Positions 6,452 through 16,474 of a DNA stretch of 64,000 nt are shown piece after piece (position 1 is the first letter of the stretch; each line of letters starts with the position of its first letter). Source of the DNA: Streptomyces griseoloalbus (GTDB lineage Bacteria; Actinomycetota; Actinomycetes; Streptomycetales; Streptomycetaceae); assembly GCA_014650015.1 (NCBI GenBank), contig BMUD01000025.1, positions 1 through 64,000 of the forward strand. The letters are read 5' to 3'. A program made the translations under genes and the position numbers. Under the pieces are notes generated by a model. It did no database searches and had not been told where the DNA came from. It saw only the letters and a program-made list of their open reading frames with translations.

Positions 6452-8611
6452 ATGGCGCCACAGCAGGACGCCGGAGCGGGCGCGGAAGCGGAACTTCCAG
6501 AATATGCCGGGCACTACCGACTGGAGTCGCAGCTCGGCTCCGGTGGGATGGGCGTGGTGCACCTGGCCCGCAGCACCTCCGGGCTGAAGCTCGCGGTGAA
6601 GGTCGTACACGCGGAGTTCGCGCGGGATCCCGAGTTCAGGGGCCGCTTCCGGCAGGAGGTGGCAGCGGCGCGAAAGGTCAGCGGTGCGTTCACCGCCCCC
6701 GTCGTCGACGCCGATCCGGAGGCCGGACGGCCCTGGATGGCCACCCTTTTCATCCCCGGACCGACGCTCGCCGACCAGGTGAAACGGAATGGCCCGATGC
6801 CCCCCGCGCAACTCCGTCGGCTGATGGCCGGACTGGCGGAGGCGCTGCGTGACATCCACCGGGTCGGGGTGGTGCACCGGGATCTGAAGCCGAGCAACGT
6901 GCTGCTCGCCGACGACGGGCCGAAGGTCATCGACTTCGGCATCTCCCGGCCGAAGGACAGCGAACTGCGGACCGAGACCGGCAAGTTGATCGGTACGCCG
7001 CCCTTCATGGCACCCGAGCAGTTCCGGCGCCCGCGCGAGGTGGGTCCGGCCGCGGACATCTTCGCGCTGGGATCCGTACTGGTGCACGCGGCGACCGGGC
7101 GCGGACCGTTCGACTCCGACAGCCCGTACGTCGTCGCCTACCAGGTGGTGCACGACGAACCCGATCTGACCGGCATCCCCGAGGAGCTGGCGGAGCTCGT
7201 GCGGCGCTGCCTCGCCAAGGAGCCCGAGGACCGGCCGACGCCGGACGAGTTGATGAGCGGCCTGCGGTCGGTGGCGGCCTCGTACGACACCCAGGCGTTC
7301 ATACCGAGGCAGCGGACGGCCGAGGTGGTGGACGCGGTGGCGTCCTTCGGCCGCGAGCCCGAACAGCCGTCGTCACCGCCGTCGTCACCGCCATCGTCAC
7401 CGCCATCGTCACCGCCATCGTCACCTGCGTCCGGGCGACGAAGCCGTCCGGGTAGACGCGCCGTGCTGGTGGGCGGCGCGGTGCTCGTGGCCGTCCTCTC
7501 CGGGGTCGTCGCCGCGCTTCAGCACACCGGACCGGTGACGGATGCGCCCGGCCGGCCCTCCCCCCGCACCGCACCGGCGTTCGACGGCTGGGCGGCGGAG
7601 CCGGTGTCCACGAGCGGCGGCGTACCGCACTGTGCGCACGGCGCGGGCGCGTTGCTCTGTGCGCAGCGCGGGGTGGTCTTCGCCCTGGACCCGTCCGACG
7701 GCGACCTCCTGTGGCGGCGGCCCGCCTCGGACCCTGCGGCCGACCGGCCTCCGGCTGTCTCCGGCGGGCATGTGCTGCCGTACCCGAGCGGCGGTCCGCT
7801 GCTCAAGGCGCTGGATCCCCTGTCGGGCCGGGACGTCTGGCAGCGGGACATGCCCGCGGGCGGTTCGGTCCTGGACGCGGGCGACATGCTGTTGCTGACC
7901 GGTGCGGACGGCACGGTCACCGGTGTGGACGGCGCCTCGGGCACGTCGGAATGGAGCCGCGGGTTTCCGGGGCACGGCAGCGCGTCCCTCGACTCGTTCG
8001 GCGAGGCGCGGTCGGCCTATGCGACGAGCCGTTCGTCCGACGGGAAGCGCACCCGGGTCACCGCGGTCGACCCGGGAACGGGCGAGGTGCGGTGGGATGT
8101 GCGGCTGGGCGGGGCGCTGAAGCCCGTCGGCGTCCATGCGGGAGCCGTGTACTTCCTCGCCAACGACCCGTTGAGCGAGGACACGGTCGCCCTCGTCCGC
8201 TACACCCCCGGCTCCGGCGCGTCGACGCGGGTCCCGTTGTCCGTTCCGCGCCAGGACGTCCGGGCCACCGTGCGCGGTGACGTCGTCCACCTGCTGGCCC
8301 AGGGCGGCGCGCTGGAGGCCGTCGACATGACGAAGCGGAAGCGGGTGTGGCACCTGGAGACCGGCATCGTCCGGGGTTCCGCCCCGGTCTCCGACGGCCG
8401 TCATGTGTACGTCACCGCCCCCGACGGCCGGCTGCTCGCCGTGGACGCCTCGACGGGACGGCTGCTCGGGCAGACGCCGCCCCGGCTGGGACAGGCCGGC
8501 CGGGTCGTCGCCGCGCTGCCCCAGCCGGTGCTCGCGGGCGGACACGTCTACGCCTGCGCGCCGGACGGGACCGTGTTCGCCGTGGACGGGCGGGACCCGG
8601 CGGGCTGGTAG
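6452..8611 (+). CDS. membrane Ser/Thr protein kinase with PQQ-type beta-propeller sensor
   Basis: A 719-residue Hanks-type kinase. The kinase domain (about 20-275) has the loop GSGGMG (29-34), ATP-binding Lys50, HRDLKPSN (142-149), DFG (161-163) and APE (187-189). A PSSP-repeat linker (about 307-325), a basic patch and one membrane helix (about 337-356) follow. The C-terminal 350 residues repeat segments such as VFALDPSDGDLLWRR and LLAVDASTGRLLG, typical of PQQ/quinoprotein-like propellers, and would lie outside the cell as the sensor. It stands alone, divergent from the SH3-protein gene and ending at a shared terminator with ilvD. Confidence 0.94.
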   Translation: MAPQQDAGAGAEAELPEYAGHYRLESQLGSGGMGVVHLARSTSGLKLAVKVVHAEFARDPEFRGRFRQEVAAARKVSGAFTAPVVDADPEAGRPWMATLFIPGPTLADQVKRNGPMPPAQLRRLMAGLAEALRDIHRVGVVHRDLKPSNVLLADDGPKVIDFGISRPKDSELRTETGKLIGTPPFMAPEQFRRPREVGPAADIFALGSVLVHAATGRGPFDSDSPYVVAYQVVHDEPDLTGIPEELAELVRRCLAKEPEDRPTPDELMSGLRSVAASYDTQAFIPRQRTAEVVDAVASFGREPEQPSSPPSSPPSSPPSSPPSSPASGRRSRPGRRAVLVGGAVLVAVLSGVVAALQHTGPVTDAPGRPSPRTAPAFDGWAAEPVSTSGGVPHCAHGAGALLCAQRGVVFALDPSDGDLLWRRPASDPAADRPPAVSGGHVLPYPSGGPLLKALDPLSGRDVWQRDMPAGGSVLDAGDMLLLTGADGTVTGVDGASGTSEWSRGFPGHGSASLDSFGEARSAYATSRSSDGKRTRVTAVDPGTGEVRWDVRLGGALKPVGVHAGAVYFLANDPLSEDTVALVRYTPGSGASTRVPLSVPRQDVRATVRGDVVHLLAQGGALEAVDMTKRKRVWHLETGIVRGSAPVSDGRHVYVTAPDGRLLAVDASTGRLLGQTPPRLGQAGRVVAALPQPVLAGGHVYACAPDGTVFAVDGRDPAGW
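7367..7426 (+). repeat. five 12-bp tandem repeats coding PSSP in the kinase linker
   Basis: Five units of CCRTCGTCACCK encode (Pro-Ser-Ser-Pro)x5 between the kinase domain and the membrane helix. The near-identity of the units at DNA level suggests recent slippage expansion, so copy number may vary between strains. Confidence 0.85.
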
Positions 8612-8613
8612 CG

Positions 8614-8652
8614 CGAAGGGCCGCCCCCGCGCGACGCGGAGGCGGCCCTTCG
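8614..8652. terminator. bidirectional terminator between the kinase gene and ilvD
   Basis: CGAAGGGCCGCC (8614-8625) and GGCGGCCCTTCG (8641-8652) form a perfect 12-bp stem with a 15-base loop, placed between two converging genes. Confidence 0.8.
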
Positions 8653-8667
8653 ACGGCCGGGCGGGCC

Positions 8668-10521
8668 TCAGCCCAGCTTCGTCACGTCGCGCACCGCGCC
8701 CTTGTCCGCGCTGGTGGCCATCGCCGCGTACGCCTTCAGGGCGGCCGACACCTTGCGGTCGCGGTTCTTCGGGGCGTACACGCCGTTGAGGGCCTGCTCG
8801 CGGCGGGTGAGCTCGGCGTCGTCCACGAGCAGCTCGATGGAGCGGTTCGGGATGTCGATCCGGATGCGGTCGCCGTCCTCGACCAGGGCGATGGTGCCGC
8901 CCGAGGCCGCCTCCGGGGAGGCGTGACCGATGGACAGGCCGGACGTGCCGCCGGAGAAGCGGCCGTCGGTGATCAGGGCGCAGGCCTTTCCGAGGCCGCG
9001 GCTCTTCAGGTACGAGGTCGGGTAGAGCATCTCCTGCATGCCGGGGCCGCCCTTGGGGCCCTCGTAGCGGATGACGACGACGTCGCCCTCCTTGACCTGC
9101 TGGGTGAGGATCTTCTCGACGGCCTCGTCCTGCGACTCGCAGACGACCGCCGGGCCCTCGAAGGTCCAGATGGACTCGTCGACGCCGGCCGTCTTGACGA
9201 CGCAGCCGTCGACGGCGAGGTTGCCGCGCAGCACGGCCAGACCGCCGTCCTTGGAGTAGGCGTGTTCGGCGGAGCGGATGCAGCCGCCCTCGGCGTCCTC
9301 GTCCAGGGAGTCCCAGCGCTCGGACTGGGAGAAGGCCTCCGCCGAGCGGACGCAGCCGGGGGCCGCGTGCCACAGCTCCACCGCCTCCGGGGAGGGGGAG
9401 CCGCCGCGGATGTCCCAGGTCTTCAGCCAGTCCGCCAGGGACGGGCTGTGGACCGAGTGGACGTCCTCGTTGAGCAGTCCCGCGCGGTGCAGCTCGCCGA
9501 GCAGGGCGGGGATGCCTCCCGCGCGGTGCACGTCCTCCATGTAGTACGTGCGGTCCTTGCCGACGTTGGGGGCCACCTTCGCCAGGCAGGGCACCCGGCG
9601 CGAGAGGGCGTCCATCTCGGCGAGGCCGAAGGGGACCTCCGCCTCCTGGGCGGCGGCCAGCAGGTGCAGGATCGTGTTGGTCGAGCCGCCCATGGCGATG
9701 TCGAGGGCCATGGCGTTCTCGAAGGCCGCGGCGGTGGCGATGCTGCGGGGCAGGACCGTGTCGTCGTCCTGCTCGTAGTAGCGGCGGGTGAGGTCCATGA
9801 CCGTACGCGCGGCGTTCTCGTAGAGCGCCTTGCGGGCGGTGTGGGTGGCCAGGACCGAGCCGTTGCCGGGCAGGGAGAGGCCGATGGCCTCGGTGAGGCA
9901 GTTCATCGAGTTGGCGGTGAACATGCCGGAGCAGGAACCGCAGGTCGGACAGGCGTTCTCCTCGATGCGGAGGACGTCCGCGTCGGAGACCTTGTCGTTG
10001 GCCGCCTCGACCATGGCGTCGACCAGGTCCAGGGTGCGGACCGTGCCGTCGACCAGGGTGGCGCGGCCGGACTCCATGGGGCCGCCCGAGACGAAGACCG
10101 TGGGGATGTTCAGCCGCAGGGCGGCGTTGAGCATGCCCGGGGTGATCTTGTCGCAGTTGGAGATGCAGATCAGGGCGTCCGCGCGGTGCGCCTCGACCAT
10201 GTACTCCACGCTGTCCGCGATCAGGTCGCGGGAGGGCAGGCTGTAGAGCATGCCGCCGTGGCCCATCGCGATGCCGTCGTCGACGGCGATCGTGTTGAAC
10301 TCGCGCGGGATGCCGCCGGCCGCGGTCACCGCCTCGCTGACGATCCGGCCGACCGGGGCGAGGTGGGTGTGGCCGGGGACGAACTCCGTGAAGCTGTTGG
10401 CGACCGCGATGATCGGCTTGCGGCCGATGTCCGCACCCGGTACACCGGAGGCGCGCATAAGGGCGCGGGCGCCCGCCATGTTGCGGCCGTGGGTGACTGT
10501 GCGGGACCTCAGCTCGGGCAT
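8668..10521 (-). CDS. ilvD: dihydroxy-acid dehydratase
   Basis: A 617-residue Fe-S dehydratase making the 2-keto acid precursors of isoleucine and valine. It shows CDK (123-125) and the cluster motif [10 protein letters not shown] (191-200), AMGGSTNT, and the C-terminal EGPKGGPGM and TDGRFSGGT motifs. Length fits the family. The ATG at 10521 has AAGGAG 10 bases upstream. A small palindrome (10556-10571) and a tandem array lie in its upstream gap. Confidence 0.97.
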   Translation of the reverse strand: MPELRSRTVTHGRNMAGARALMRASGVPGADIGRKPIIAVANSFTEFVPGHTHLAPVGRIVSEAVTAAGGIPREFNTIAVDDGIAMGHGGMLYSLPSRDLIADSVEYMVEAHRADALICISNCDKITPGMLNAALRLNIPTVFVSGGPMESGRATLVDGTVRTLDLVDAMVEAANDKVSDADVLRIEENACPTCGSCSGMFTANSMNCLTEAIGLSLPGNGSVLATHTARKALYENAARTVMDLTRRYYEQDDDTVLPRSIATAAAFENAMALDIAMGGSTNTILHLLAAAQEAEVPFGLAEMDALSRRVPCLAKVAPNVGKDRTYYMEDVHRAGGIPALLGELHRAGLLNEDVHSVHSPSLADWLKTWDIRGGSPSPEAVELWHAAPGCVRSAEAFSQSERWDSLDEDAEGGCIRSAEHAYSKDGGLAVLRGNLAVDGCVVKTAGVDESIWTFEGPAVVCESQDEAVEKILTQQVKEGDVVVIRYEGPKGGPGMQEMLYPTSYLKSRGLGKACALITDGRFSGGTSGLSIGHASPEAASGGTIALVEDGDRIRIDIPNRSIELLVDDAELTRREQALNGVYAPKNRDRKVSAALKAYAAMATSADKGAVRDVTKLG

Positions 10522-10555
10522 CGTCGCTCGCTCCTTCAGACCTCAGGGAGTGTCG

Positions 10556-10571
10556 GTCAGAGAGTTCTGAC
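10556..10571. promoter_or_regulatory. small palindrome upstream of ilvD
   Basis: GTCAGA (10556-10561) and TCTGAC (10566-10571) are inverted around 4 bases, 35 bases upstream of the ilvD start. It could be an operator or the base of a leader hairpin. No leader peptide rich in Leu, Ile or Val was seen. Confidence 0.35.
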
Positions 10572-10637
10572 TGGATCGAGCGTACGCCGGTCATCCAGAG
10601 GGCGGGACGGGGTGTCCGGATTTCGGGACGGATGTCT

Positions 10638-10805
10638 CGGTGCAGGGTCCGGTGAGGGATCGGTGCAGGGTCCGGTGAGGGAAGGGTCAGGGTCCGGTCC
10701 GGCAAGGGTCAGGGCCCAGTGCGGGAAGGGTCAGGGTCCAGTCCGGGAAGGGTCAGGGTCCAGTCCGGCAAGGGTCAGAGCCCGGTCCGGGAAGGGTCAG
10801 GGTCC
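10638..10805. repeat. 22-bp tandem array between a TetR gene and ilvD
   Basis: Six consecutive 22-bp units with consensus [20 protein letters not shown] plus CC run from 10674 to 10805, preceded by two related 23-bp units (10638-10683). The last unit overlaps the 3' end and stop codon of the TetR gene. The remaining upstream gap to ilvD holds no gene. Confidence 0.85.
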
Positions 10806-11444
10806 GGTGAGGTGTCCCTGCACCACCGGCGCCACCCGCCTGATGATCTGCTCGGGATCCGCCGAGGCCAGCGGCTCCACCCTGATCACGTAACGGATCA
10901 TCGCCATCCCGACCAGCTGGGCGGCGGCGAGCTCGGCGCGCAGCTCCGCGTCCGGCGAGTCGATCTGCCCGGCGATCCGACGCAGCAGCTGGCTGGCGAC
11001 CAGGCGGCGGAAGACACCGGCCGCGGTCTCGTTGTTCACGGCGGAGCGGACGATCGCGAGCAGCGGGGCCCGGGTGACCGGGTTCTCCCAGAGTCCGATG
11101 ATCATGCGGGTCATCCGCTCGCCCACCTCGTCGAGCGGGGCGTCGAGAACCGTGTCCCGCGCGGCGAGCACCGGTGCGAAGGCGCCTTCGACGGCGGCCT
11201 CGAACACCTGCTCCTTGGTGCCGAAGTAGTGGTGCACCAGGGCGGAGTCCACCCCGGCCGACTTGGCGATTCCCCGGACGGAGGTCTTCTCGTATCCCCG
11301 CGCGGAGAACTCCTCGCGGGCCGCTCCGAGGATGCGGTCACGGGTGCCGGCGGATTCCGTACGGGGCGGGCGGCCGCGGCGCCGGGCTGTGCCGTCGCCC
11401 GGCGCGGAGGCGTCCGGGCCGTCGCTCGCGGTGACGCCGGTCAC
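10797..11444 (-). CDS. TetR-family transcriptional regulator
   Basis: A 215-residue regulator. A basic arm ([13 protein letters not shown]) leads into the TetR helix-turn-helix (about 34-80: [20 protein letters not shown] through [17 protein letters not shown]). The C-terminal ligand domain resembles the actinobacterial group with [19 protein letters not shown]. The GTG start (11444-11442) overlaps the stop of the gene upstream in a GTGA. Its co-transcription with a sugar-phosphate isomerase-like enzyme suggests it may regulate that operon. Its stop codon lies in a minisatellite unit. Confidence 0.9.
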   Translation of the reverse strand: MTGVTASDGPDASAPGDGTARRRGRPPRTESAGTRDRILGAAREEFSARGYEKTSVRGIAKSAGVDSALVHHYFGTKEQVFEAAVEGAFAPVLAARDTVLDAPLDEVGERMTRMIIGLWENPVTRAPLLAIVRSAVNNETAAGVFRRLVASQLLRRIAGQIDSPDAELRAELAAAQLVGMAMIRYVIRVEPLASADPEQIIRRVAPVVQGHLTGP

Positions 11445-12268
11445 CGCCGCCGCACCCGCACCGCGGAGGAGGCCAGATGCAGGCGGGTGAACGCCAGGGC
11501 CTCGGCCAGATCGGCCTCGCGCTCCGCGCCGGACATGGCGCGGCGGGTGTTGACCTCGATCACGACATGACCGTCGAAGCCGCTCAGCGCGAGGCGCTCC
11601 AGTACCTCCGCGCAGGGCTGGTCGCCGCGGCCCGGCACGAGGTGCTCGTCCTTGGCCGAGCCCCGGCCGTCGGCGAGGTGGACATGGCCGAGGCGGTCGC
11701 CCATGCGGTCGATCATCTGCAGGGCGTCGGTGCGGGCGGTCGAGGCGTGGCTGAGGTCGATCGTGAAGTGGCGGTAGTCCTCTTTGGTGACGTCCCAGTC
11801 GGGGGCGTACGCGAGCATCTCGCGGTCGCGATACCGCCAGGGGTACATGTTCTCCACGGCGAAGCGCACATCCGTCTCGTTCGCCATCCGCCAGATGCCG
11901 TCCACGAAGTCGCGCGCGTACTGCCGCTGCCAGCGGAAGGGGGGATGGACGACGACCGTGCCGGCGCCGAGCTTCTCCGCGGCGGCCTGCGCCCGCTGGA
12001 GCTTGGTCCAGGGGTCGGTGGACCACACGCGCTGCGTGATGAGCAGACACGGGGCGTGCACGGCGAGGATGGGGATCTGGTGGTAGTCGCTGAGTCTGCG
12101 CAGCGCCTCGATGTCCTGACTGACCGGGTCGGTCCACACCATGACCTCGACGCCGTCGTACCCGAGGCGCGCGGCGATCTCGAAGGCCGTCGCCGTCGAC
12201 TCCGGATAGACGGAGGCCGTAGACAGCGCGACCTTCGCATCCGGGACGCGCACCGCTGGTTCTGCCAC
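11441..12268 (-). CDS. TIM-barrel sugar-phosphate isomerase/epimerase-like protein
   Basis: A 275-residue member of the xylose-isomerase-like TIM-barrel (AP endonuclease 2) superfamily. Typical segments are [49 protein letters not shown] and [10 protein letters not shown], which supply the metal-binding Glu, Asp and His residues. The substrate is unknown. I chose the GTG at 12268 because the family starts near [17 protein letters not shown] and a TACGCT box lies 7 bases upstream (leaderless pattern). Longer upstream frames look non-coding. Confidence 0.85.
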   Translation of the reverse strand: MAEPAVRVPDAKVALSTASVYPESTATAFEIAARLGYDGVEVMVWTDPVSQDIEALRRLSDYHQIPILAVHAPCLLITQRVWSTDPWTKLQRAQAAAEKLGAGTVVVHPPFRWQRQYARDFVDGIWRMANETDVRFAVENMYPWRYRDREMLAYAPDWDVTKEDYRHFTIDLSHASTARTDALQMIDRMGDRLGHVHLADGRGSAKDEHLVPGRGDQPCAEVLERLALSGFDGHVVIEVNTRRAMSGAEREADLAEALAFTRLHLASSAVRVRRR

Positions 12269-12478
12269 GAGGGACAGCGTACGGCGTGCCTCCGGCGGGC
12301 GGCCCGCGGACGACCGGCTTCGGCCAGGACCACTCCTCGCCCCGGAAACCGCATGTCCGCAGCACAACGCCCGCGAGGACGCGCCCCGCGCCGCACCGTC
12401 CGGGCGGCCCCGTGTGATCGAGCTAACCGGTTCAGGGGATCCGCGGTACCTCGCCGGGGGGGGTTCCCGCGCGGGACC

Positions 12479-12502
12479 GCGGGCGCGAACGCGGGCGCCC
12501 GC
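12479..12502 (-). terminator. weak GC hairpin downstream of ppx
   Basis: GCGGGCGC (12479-12486) and GCGCCCGC (12495-12502) form an 8-bp stem just after the Ppx/GppA stop codon. There is no T run, so terminator function is uncertain. The rest of 12269-12508 shows no gene. Confidence 0.35.
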
Positions 12503-12508
12503 GCGGGG

Positions 12509-13441
12509 CTACGCCGGTCCCATGTGGTCCAGGCGGCGCAGGATCACGCCCTCCCTGAGGGCCCAGGGGCAGATCTCCAGGCGTTCGACGCCGAACAGGT
12601 CCATCGCGCCCTCCGCGACCAGGGCCCCGGCGAGCAGCTGGCCCGCGCGGGCCTCGGAGACGCCGGGCAGTTCGGTGCGCTCGGCGGCGGTCATGGCGGC
12701 GAGCCTGGGCACCCAGGCCTCCAGGGACTCCCGTTTCAGCTCGCGCTGGACGTACAGGCCGTCGGCGGAGCGGGCGGCGCCCGCGATGCGGGCGAGCTGC
12801 TTGAAGGTCTTGGAGGTGGCCACCACGTGGTCGGGCGCGCCGAAGCGGCTGAACTCCCCGACCGTACGGGCTATCTCGGTGCGCACGTGCCGGCGCAGCG
12901 CGCGGACCTCGTCCGTCTCGGGCGGGTCGCCGGGCAGCCAGCCGGCGGTGAGACGGCCGGCGCCCAGCGGCAGGGACACCGCGGCGTCGGGCTCCTCGTC
13001 CAGGCCGTAGGCGATCTCCAGGGAGCCGCCGCCGATGTCGATCGCGAGCAGTTTCCCGGCCGACCAGCCGAACCAGCGGCGGGCGGCGAGAAAGGTGAGC
13101 CGGGCCTCCTCCGCGCCGCTGAGGACCTGCAGCTCGACCCCGGTCTCCTCGCGCACGCGCGCGAGGACGTCATCGGCGTTGCGCGCCTCGCGCACCGCGG
13201 ACGTCGCGAACGGCAGCAGCTCCTCGACCCCTTTGTCCTCGGCGGCCCGGAGCGCCTCGTGGACGACCGCGATCAACCTGTCCACCCCGCCGGAGTCGAT
13301 GGCTCCGCCGGCGTCGAGGAGCTGGGCGAGGCGCAGTTCCGCCTTGTGCGAGTGGGCGGGCAGCGGGCGCGCGCCGGGATGCGCGTCCACCACCAGCAGG
13401 TGCACCGTGTTCGAACCCACGTCGAGGACACCGAGTCTCAT
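12509..13441 (-). CDS. ppx: Ppx/GppA phosphatase family protein (exopolyphosphatase)
   Basis: A 310-residue actin-fold phosphatase acting on polyphosphate or pppGpp. The phosphate loop [17 protein letters not shown] is at residues 3-19, and the second signature [16 protein letters not shown] is near 135-150. It is the short (about 310 residue) actinobacterial form without an HD domain. The ATG at 13441 gives the conserved [11 protein letters not shown] start. Whether it prefers polyphosphate or guanosine pentaphosphate cannot be decided here. Confidence 0.92.
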   Translation of the reverse strand: MRLGVLDVGSNTVHLLVVDAHPGARPLPAHSHKAELRLAQLLDAGGAIDSGGVDRLIAVVHEALRAAEDKGVEELLPFATSAVREARNADDVLARVREETGVELQVLSGAEEARLTFLAARRWFGWSAGKLLAIDIGGGSLEIAYGLDEEPDAAVSLPLGAGRLTAGWLPGDPPETDEVRALRRHVRTEIARTVGEFSRFGAPDHVVATSKTFKQLARIAGAARSADGLYVQRELKRESLEAWVPRLAAMTAAERTELPGVSEARAGQLLAGALVAEGAMDLFGVERLEICPWALREGVILRRLDHMGPA

Positions 13442-13535
13442 GTACGGAACGCTACTGCCCGCAGCGCGGTGCGATACCCCGTCCGCGGTGGCGGAGCCGG
13501 TCCCGCCCGGGGCGTGGGCGACTTACCCTGGACGT

Positions 13536-14408
13536 GTGCCAAAGACGAAAAAGGCGAAGGACGAAAAGCCGGACAAGAAGGCTAAGAAGGACAAGAAGGC
13601 CGGACTGGCCGAGGGTTCTTCGCGGGTGACAGCACCGCAGCAACCGGGGAAGGCGCCGGTGGACGACGAGAAGGGGCTCGACTTCGCCCGCGCGTGGGTG
13701 GAGTTTCCCGATCCGGCGGACGACGAGCAGGTCTTCCGCTGCGACCTGACATGGCTGACCTCTCGCTGGAACTGCATCTTCGGCAGCGGCTGCCAAGGCA
13801 TCCAGGCGGGCCGCGCGGACGACGGCTGCTGCACCCTGGGAGCCCACTTCTCGGACGAGGACGACGAGAAGCGGGTGGCCGAGCATGTGGCGAGGCTCAC
13901 GCCGGACATCTGGCAGCACCACGCGGAGGGCACCCGTAACGGCTGGATCTCCGAGGACGAGGACGGCGACCGTCAGACCCGCCCGTTCCAGGGCTCGTGC
14001 ATCTTCCAGAACCGGCCGGGTTTCGCGGGCGGCATGGGCTGCTCGCTGCACATCCTCGCCCTCAAGGAGGGCCGCGAGCCGCTGGAGACCAAGCCGGACG
14101 TGTGCTGGCAGCTGCCGGTCCGGCGGACCTACGACTGGATCGACCGGCCCGACGACACACGCGTGCTGCAGGTGTCGATCGGTGAGTACGACCGGCGCGG
14201 CTGGGGTCCGGGCGGCCACGACCTGCACTGGTGGTGCACCTCGGCCACCTCGGCGCACGGCGCCGGGGACCCGGTGTACGTCTCCTACCGCGCGGAGCTG
14301 ACCGAGCTGATGGGCAAGGCCGGCTACGACCGTCTGGTCGAGCTGTGCGAGGAACGGCTGGCCTCACAGCTGCCGCTGCTGGCACCGCATCCGGCGGATC
14401 CCGCCTGA
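13536..14408 (+). CDS. cysteine-rich metal-binding protein of unknown function
   Basis: A 290-residue protein. The first 30 residues are Lys-rich ([20 protein letters not shown]), then a conserved domain follows with clustered cysteines: [36 protein letters not shown] and DVCWQLP. The pattern resembles the YkgJ-type CxxxCxxCC (Fe/Zn) proteins or DUF3109. I chose the GTG at 13536 because TACCCT lies 6 bases upstream, a common leaderless layout. It is divergent from ppx. The function is not known. Confidence 0.82.
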   Translation: MPKTKKAKDEKPDKKAKKDKKAGLAEGSSRVTAPQQPGKAPVDDEKGLDFARAWVEFPDPADDEQVFRCDLTWLTSRWNCIFGSGCQGIQAGRADDGCCTLGAHFSDEDDEKRVAEHVARLTPDIWQHHAEGTRNGWISEDEDGDRQTRPFQGSCIFQNRPGFAGGMGCSLHILALKEGREPLETKPDVCWQLPVRRTYDWIDRPDDTRVLQVSIGEYDRRGWGPGGHDLHWWCTSATSAHGAGDPVYVSYRAELTELMGKAGYDRLVELCEERLASQLPLLAPHPADPA

Positions 14409-14425
14409 CCCGGCCCGGCCGCGGT

Positions 14426-16213
14426 CTACGACGCGGCCGGGCTCGGGGCGCCGCCGCCGGCGGGCGAGGACGAGTCCTGCGGGCCGGTCCCCACCTGCTC
14501 GGAGGGCGTCGGGCCGGTGGGCGTCGGACCGCCGGTCGAGGGCTCCGGGCCGGGCGAGGACGGCGGATCGCCGGGCGTGGGCCCCGGGGGCGCCGGTGTC
14601 GTGGGCGTCGGATCCGGGTCGGACGGCGACGGAGGAGGACCGCTCGGGGTGCCCGGGTGCGGGGTGCCCGGACTGCCGGGGTGACCGGTGGACGGGCCGC
14701 CGCCCGGGACGGAGGGGCCGGGGGCCGTGCCGTAACCGTCGATGGTCACGACGGAACCGGCGGGCGAGACCGCCACGGTCGCGCTCCAGCGACCGGACGG
14801 CTCGCGCAACTGGTCGACGTACACCCGGATCGTCACCGACTCGCCGGGGGCGAGCGTGCCCGCGGACCGGCTGAGATACAGCCAGCCGTCTCCCGTCGAC
14901 GCGGACCAGCGGACCGGCGCGTGACCCGTCGCGGTCAGCGTGATCAGCGTGGTGTCACCCCTGTGGTCGGCCGTGACGGCCATCGCGGCGGCGCCCTTGC
15001 GGCCGGCTCCGGCGACACCGACGACCTCCACGGACACATCCGCGCGGCCGTCCTCGTCGAAGCGGGAGCCGGGCCGGGTGCCGGCGTTGCCGGTGTTCTC
15101 GTAGCCGCCGCCCGCCCCCACGCCGTCGAGGTCGACGGTTGCGCCGTCCTCCCGCGCGGAGGCCGAGCGGCCGTCCTGGGCCTCGCCCACGGGGGTGGCG
15201 CGGTAGGCCGCCCACAGCGCGAGCACCGGCGCGGCGATGACGGTGGCGACGACCGTCGTCGTGACGGCACGCGCGCGCAGACGGTCCCGCCGCGCGACGC
15301 GGTCCTTGGGGTCCACCGGGAAACCACGCCGGTCGAAGCGTGGCGCGGCGCCGCGGGCGGGGGGATGGTGCGCCATGGCGGCGCGCAGGGCCGCGCCGGG
15401 CGCCGGGAGGAGGGGCAGGGCGTCCGGCGTGACGCTGGTGCCTGGCCAGCGTCCGGGGATGGCCCGCTCGGCGGTACGGCGGCAGCGCGGGCAGTCGTCG
15501 ACGTGCCGGACGAGCTCACGGCGCAGGGTCGTGCTGAGCACCAGCCGGTGGTCGCCGGTGAGATGCGCCACGCCCGTACAGGCACCGGTCTCCACGACGG
15601 CGAGCGCCGCGCGGGTGCGTTCCACCTCACAGGCCGCGGCCGCGAGCAGCTCACGCGCGGCGGCCGGCTCCATGCCGAGCACGGCGGCGACCTCCGAAGG
15701 GGTCAGATGGTGGCGCACGGCGAGTTCGAGGGCCTCGCGCTGCTCCGGGGTGGTGCCGGCGGCCTCGGGCCAGGCCAGCAGCGCCAGTTCGCGCCGGCGC
15801 CGCTCCTGGACCTCCTCGGAGACGGCCGGGGCGGTGGCGGTCCGTGCCGTGCGCTGCCGGTCGGCGCGGCCCACGGCGTGGGTGGCCTGACGTTTCTGCC
15901 TGGCCTCGGCCAGCTTGCGCAGACACGCCCAGCGGGCCAGCGCGTACAGCCAGGCACGGCGGTCCCCGGGCTCGTCGGGGACGTGCCGGCCGCGGCGTTC
16001 CGCGAGGGTCAGGACGTCGGCCAGGGCGGCGGTCGCCGCGTCGTGGTCGCACAGCACGGACAGGCAGTAGGTGAACAGGCCGTCCAGATACGGCTCGTAA
16101 CGGGTGGCCGGCCGCTGTGCCAGCGTGCGCGCGGCCCCGCGGTCGCGCACCTCCCGGTGCGCCCGGCGTGCTCCGGTCATACGGGTCGAGGTCTGCGGGC
16201 CACTGCTCATCAT
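14426..16213 (-). CDS. fusion: sigma-like domain, zinc finger, membrane helix and BACON domain
   Basis: A 595-residue protein of unusual layout. Residues 38-105 (YEPYLDGLFTYCLSVLCDHD and what follows) resemble ECF sigma region 2. Residues 155-205 carry a region-4-like helix-turn-helix (LAVRHHLTPSEVAAVLGMEP). HVDDCPRC (237-244) matches the HxxxCxxC zinc anti-sigma motif. One membrane helix spans about 317-337. Outside is a BACON-like domain (about 430-500: APVRWSASTGDGWLYLSRSA) and a Pro/Ser/Gly tail of about 90 residues. Two ATGs (16213 and 16210) are possible. It may be a membrane-tethered regulator; the -10-binding helix looks weak, so it may not work as a sigma factor. Confidence 0.8.
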   Translation of the reverse strand: MMSSGPQTSTRMTGARRAHREVRDRGAARTLAQRPATRYEPYLDGLFTYCLSVLCDHDAATAALADVLTLAERRGRHVPDEPGDRRAWLYALARWACLRKLAEARQKRQATHAVGRADRQRTARTATAPAVSEEVQERRRRELALLAWPEAAGTTPEQREALELAVRHHLTPSEVAAVLGMEPAAARELLAAAACEVERTRAALAVVETGACTGVAHLTGDHRLVLSTTLRRELVRHVDDCPRCRRTAERAIPGRWPGTSVTPDALPLLPAPGAALRAAMAHHPPARGAAPRFDRRGFPVDPKDRVARRDRLRARAVTTTVVATVIAAPVLALWAAYRATPVGEAQDGRSASAREDGATVDLDGVGAGGGYENTGNAGTRPGSRFDEDGRADVSVEVVGVAGAGRKGAAAMAVTADHRGDTTLITLTATGHAPVRWSASTGDGWLYLSRSAGTLAPGESVTIRVYVDQLREPSGRWSATVAVSPAGSVVTIDGYGTAPGPSVPGGGPSTGHPGSPGTPHPGTPSGPPPSPSDPDPTPTTPAPPGPTPGDPPSSPGPEPSTGGPTPTGPTPSEQVGTGPQDSSSPAGGGAPSPAAS

Positions 16214-16474
16214 TCGGCGACCGTAGGCGGCCCGGGGCGGCCCCTTCCGGAGCCCTGGGCAGTTTTAATCCGTACGGGTGAAACGATCCCTCAATCGGGG
16301 ACAGGAACCTTTCGGCGCCCGTGAGCGGCCCTGATGCCGGGACTGCCGCCCGCGGCCCGCTTCGGCCCGGACGGCCCCGTCCCCGAGCGCCGGACGGGCC
16401 TGATGCGCCCGGCCCGGTGCGACGGGCGAGGGCGTGGCGGAGCCGTTGTCGGACCGTACCGCTACCTTTTGCGC

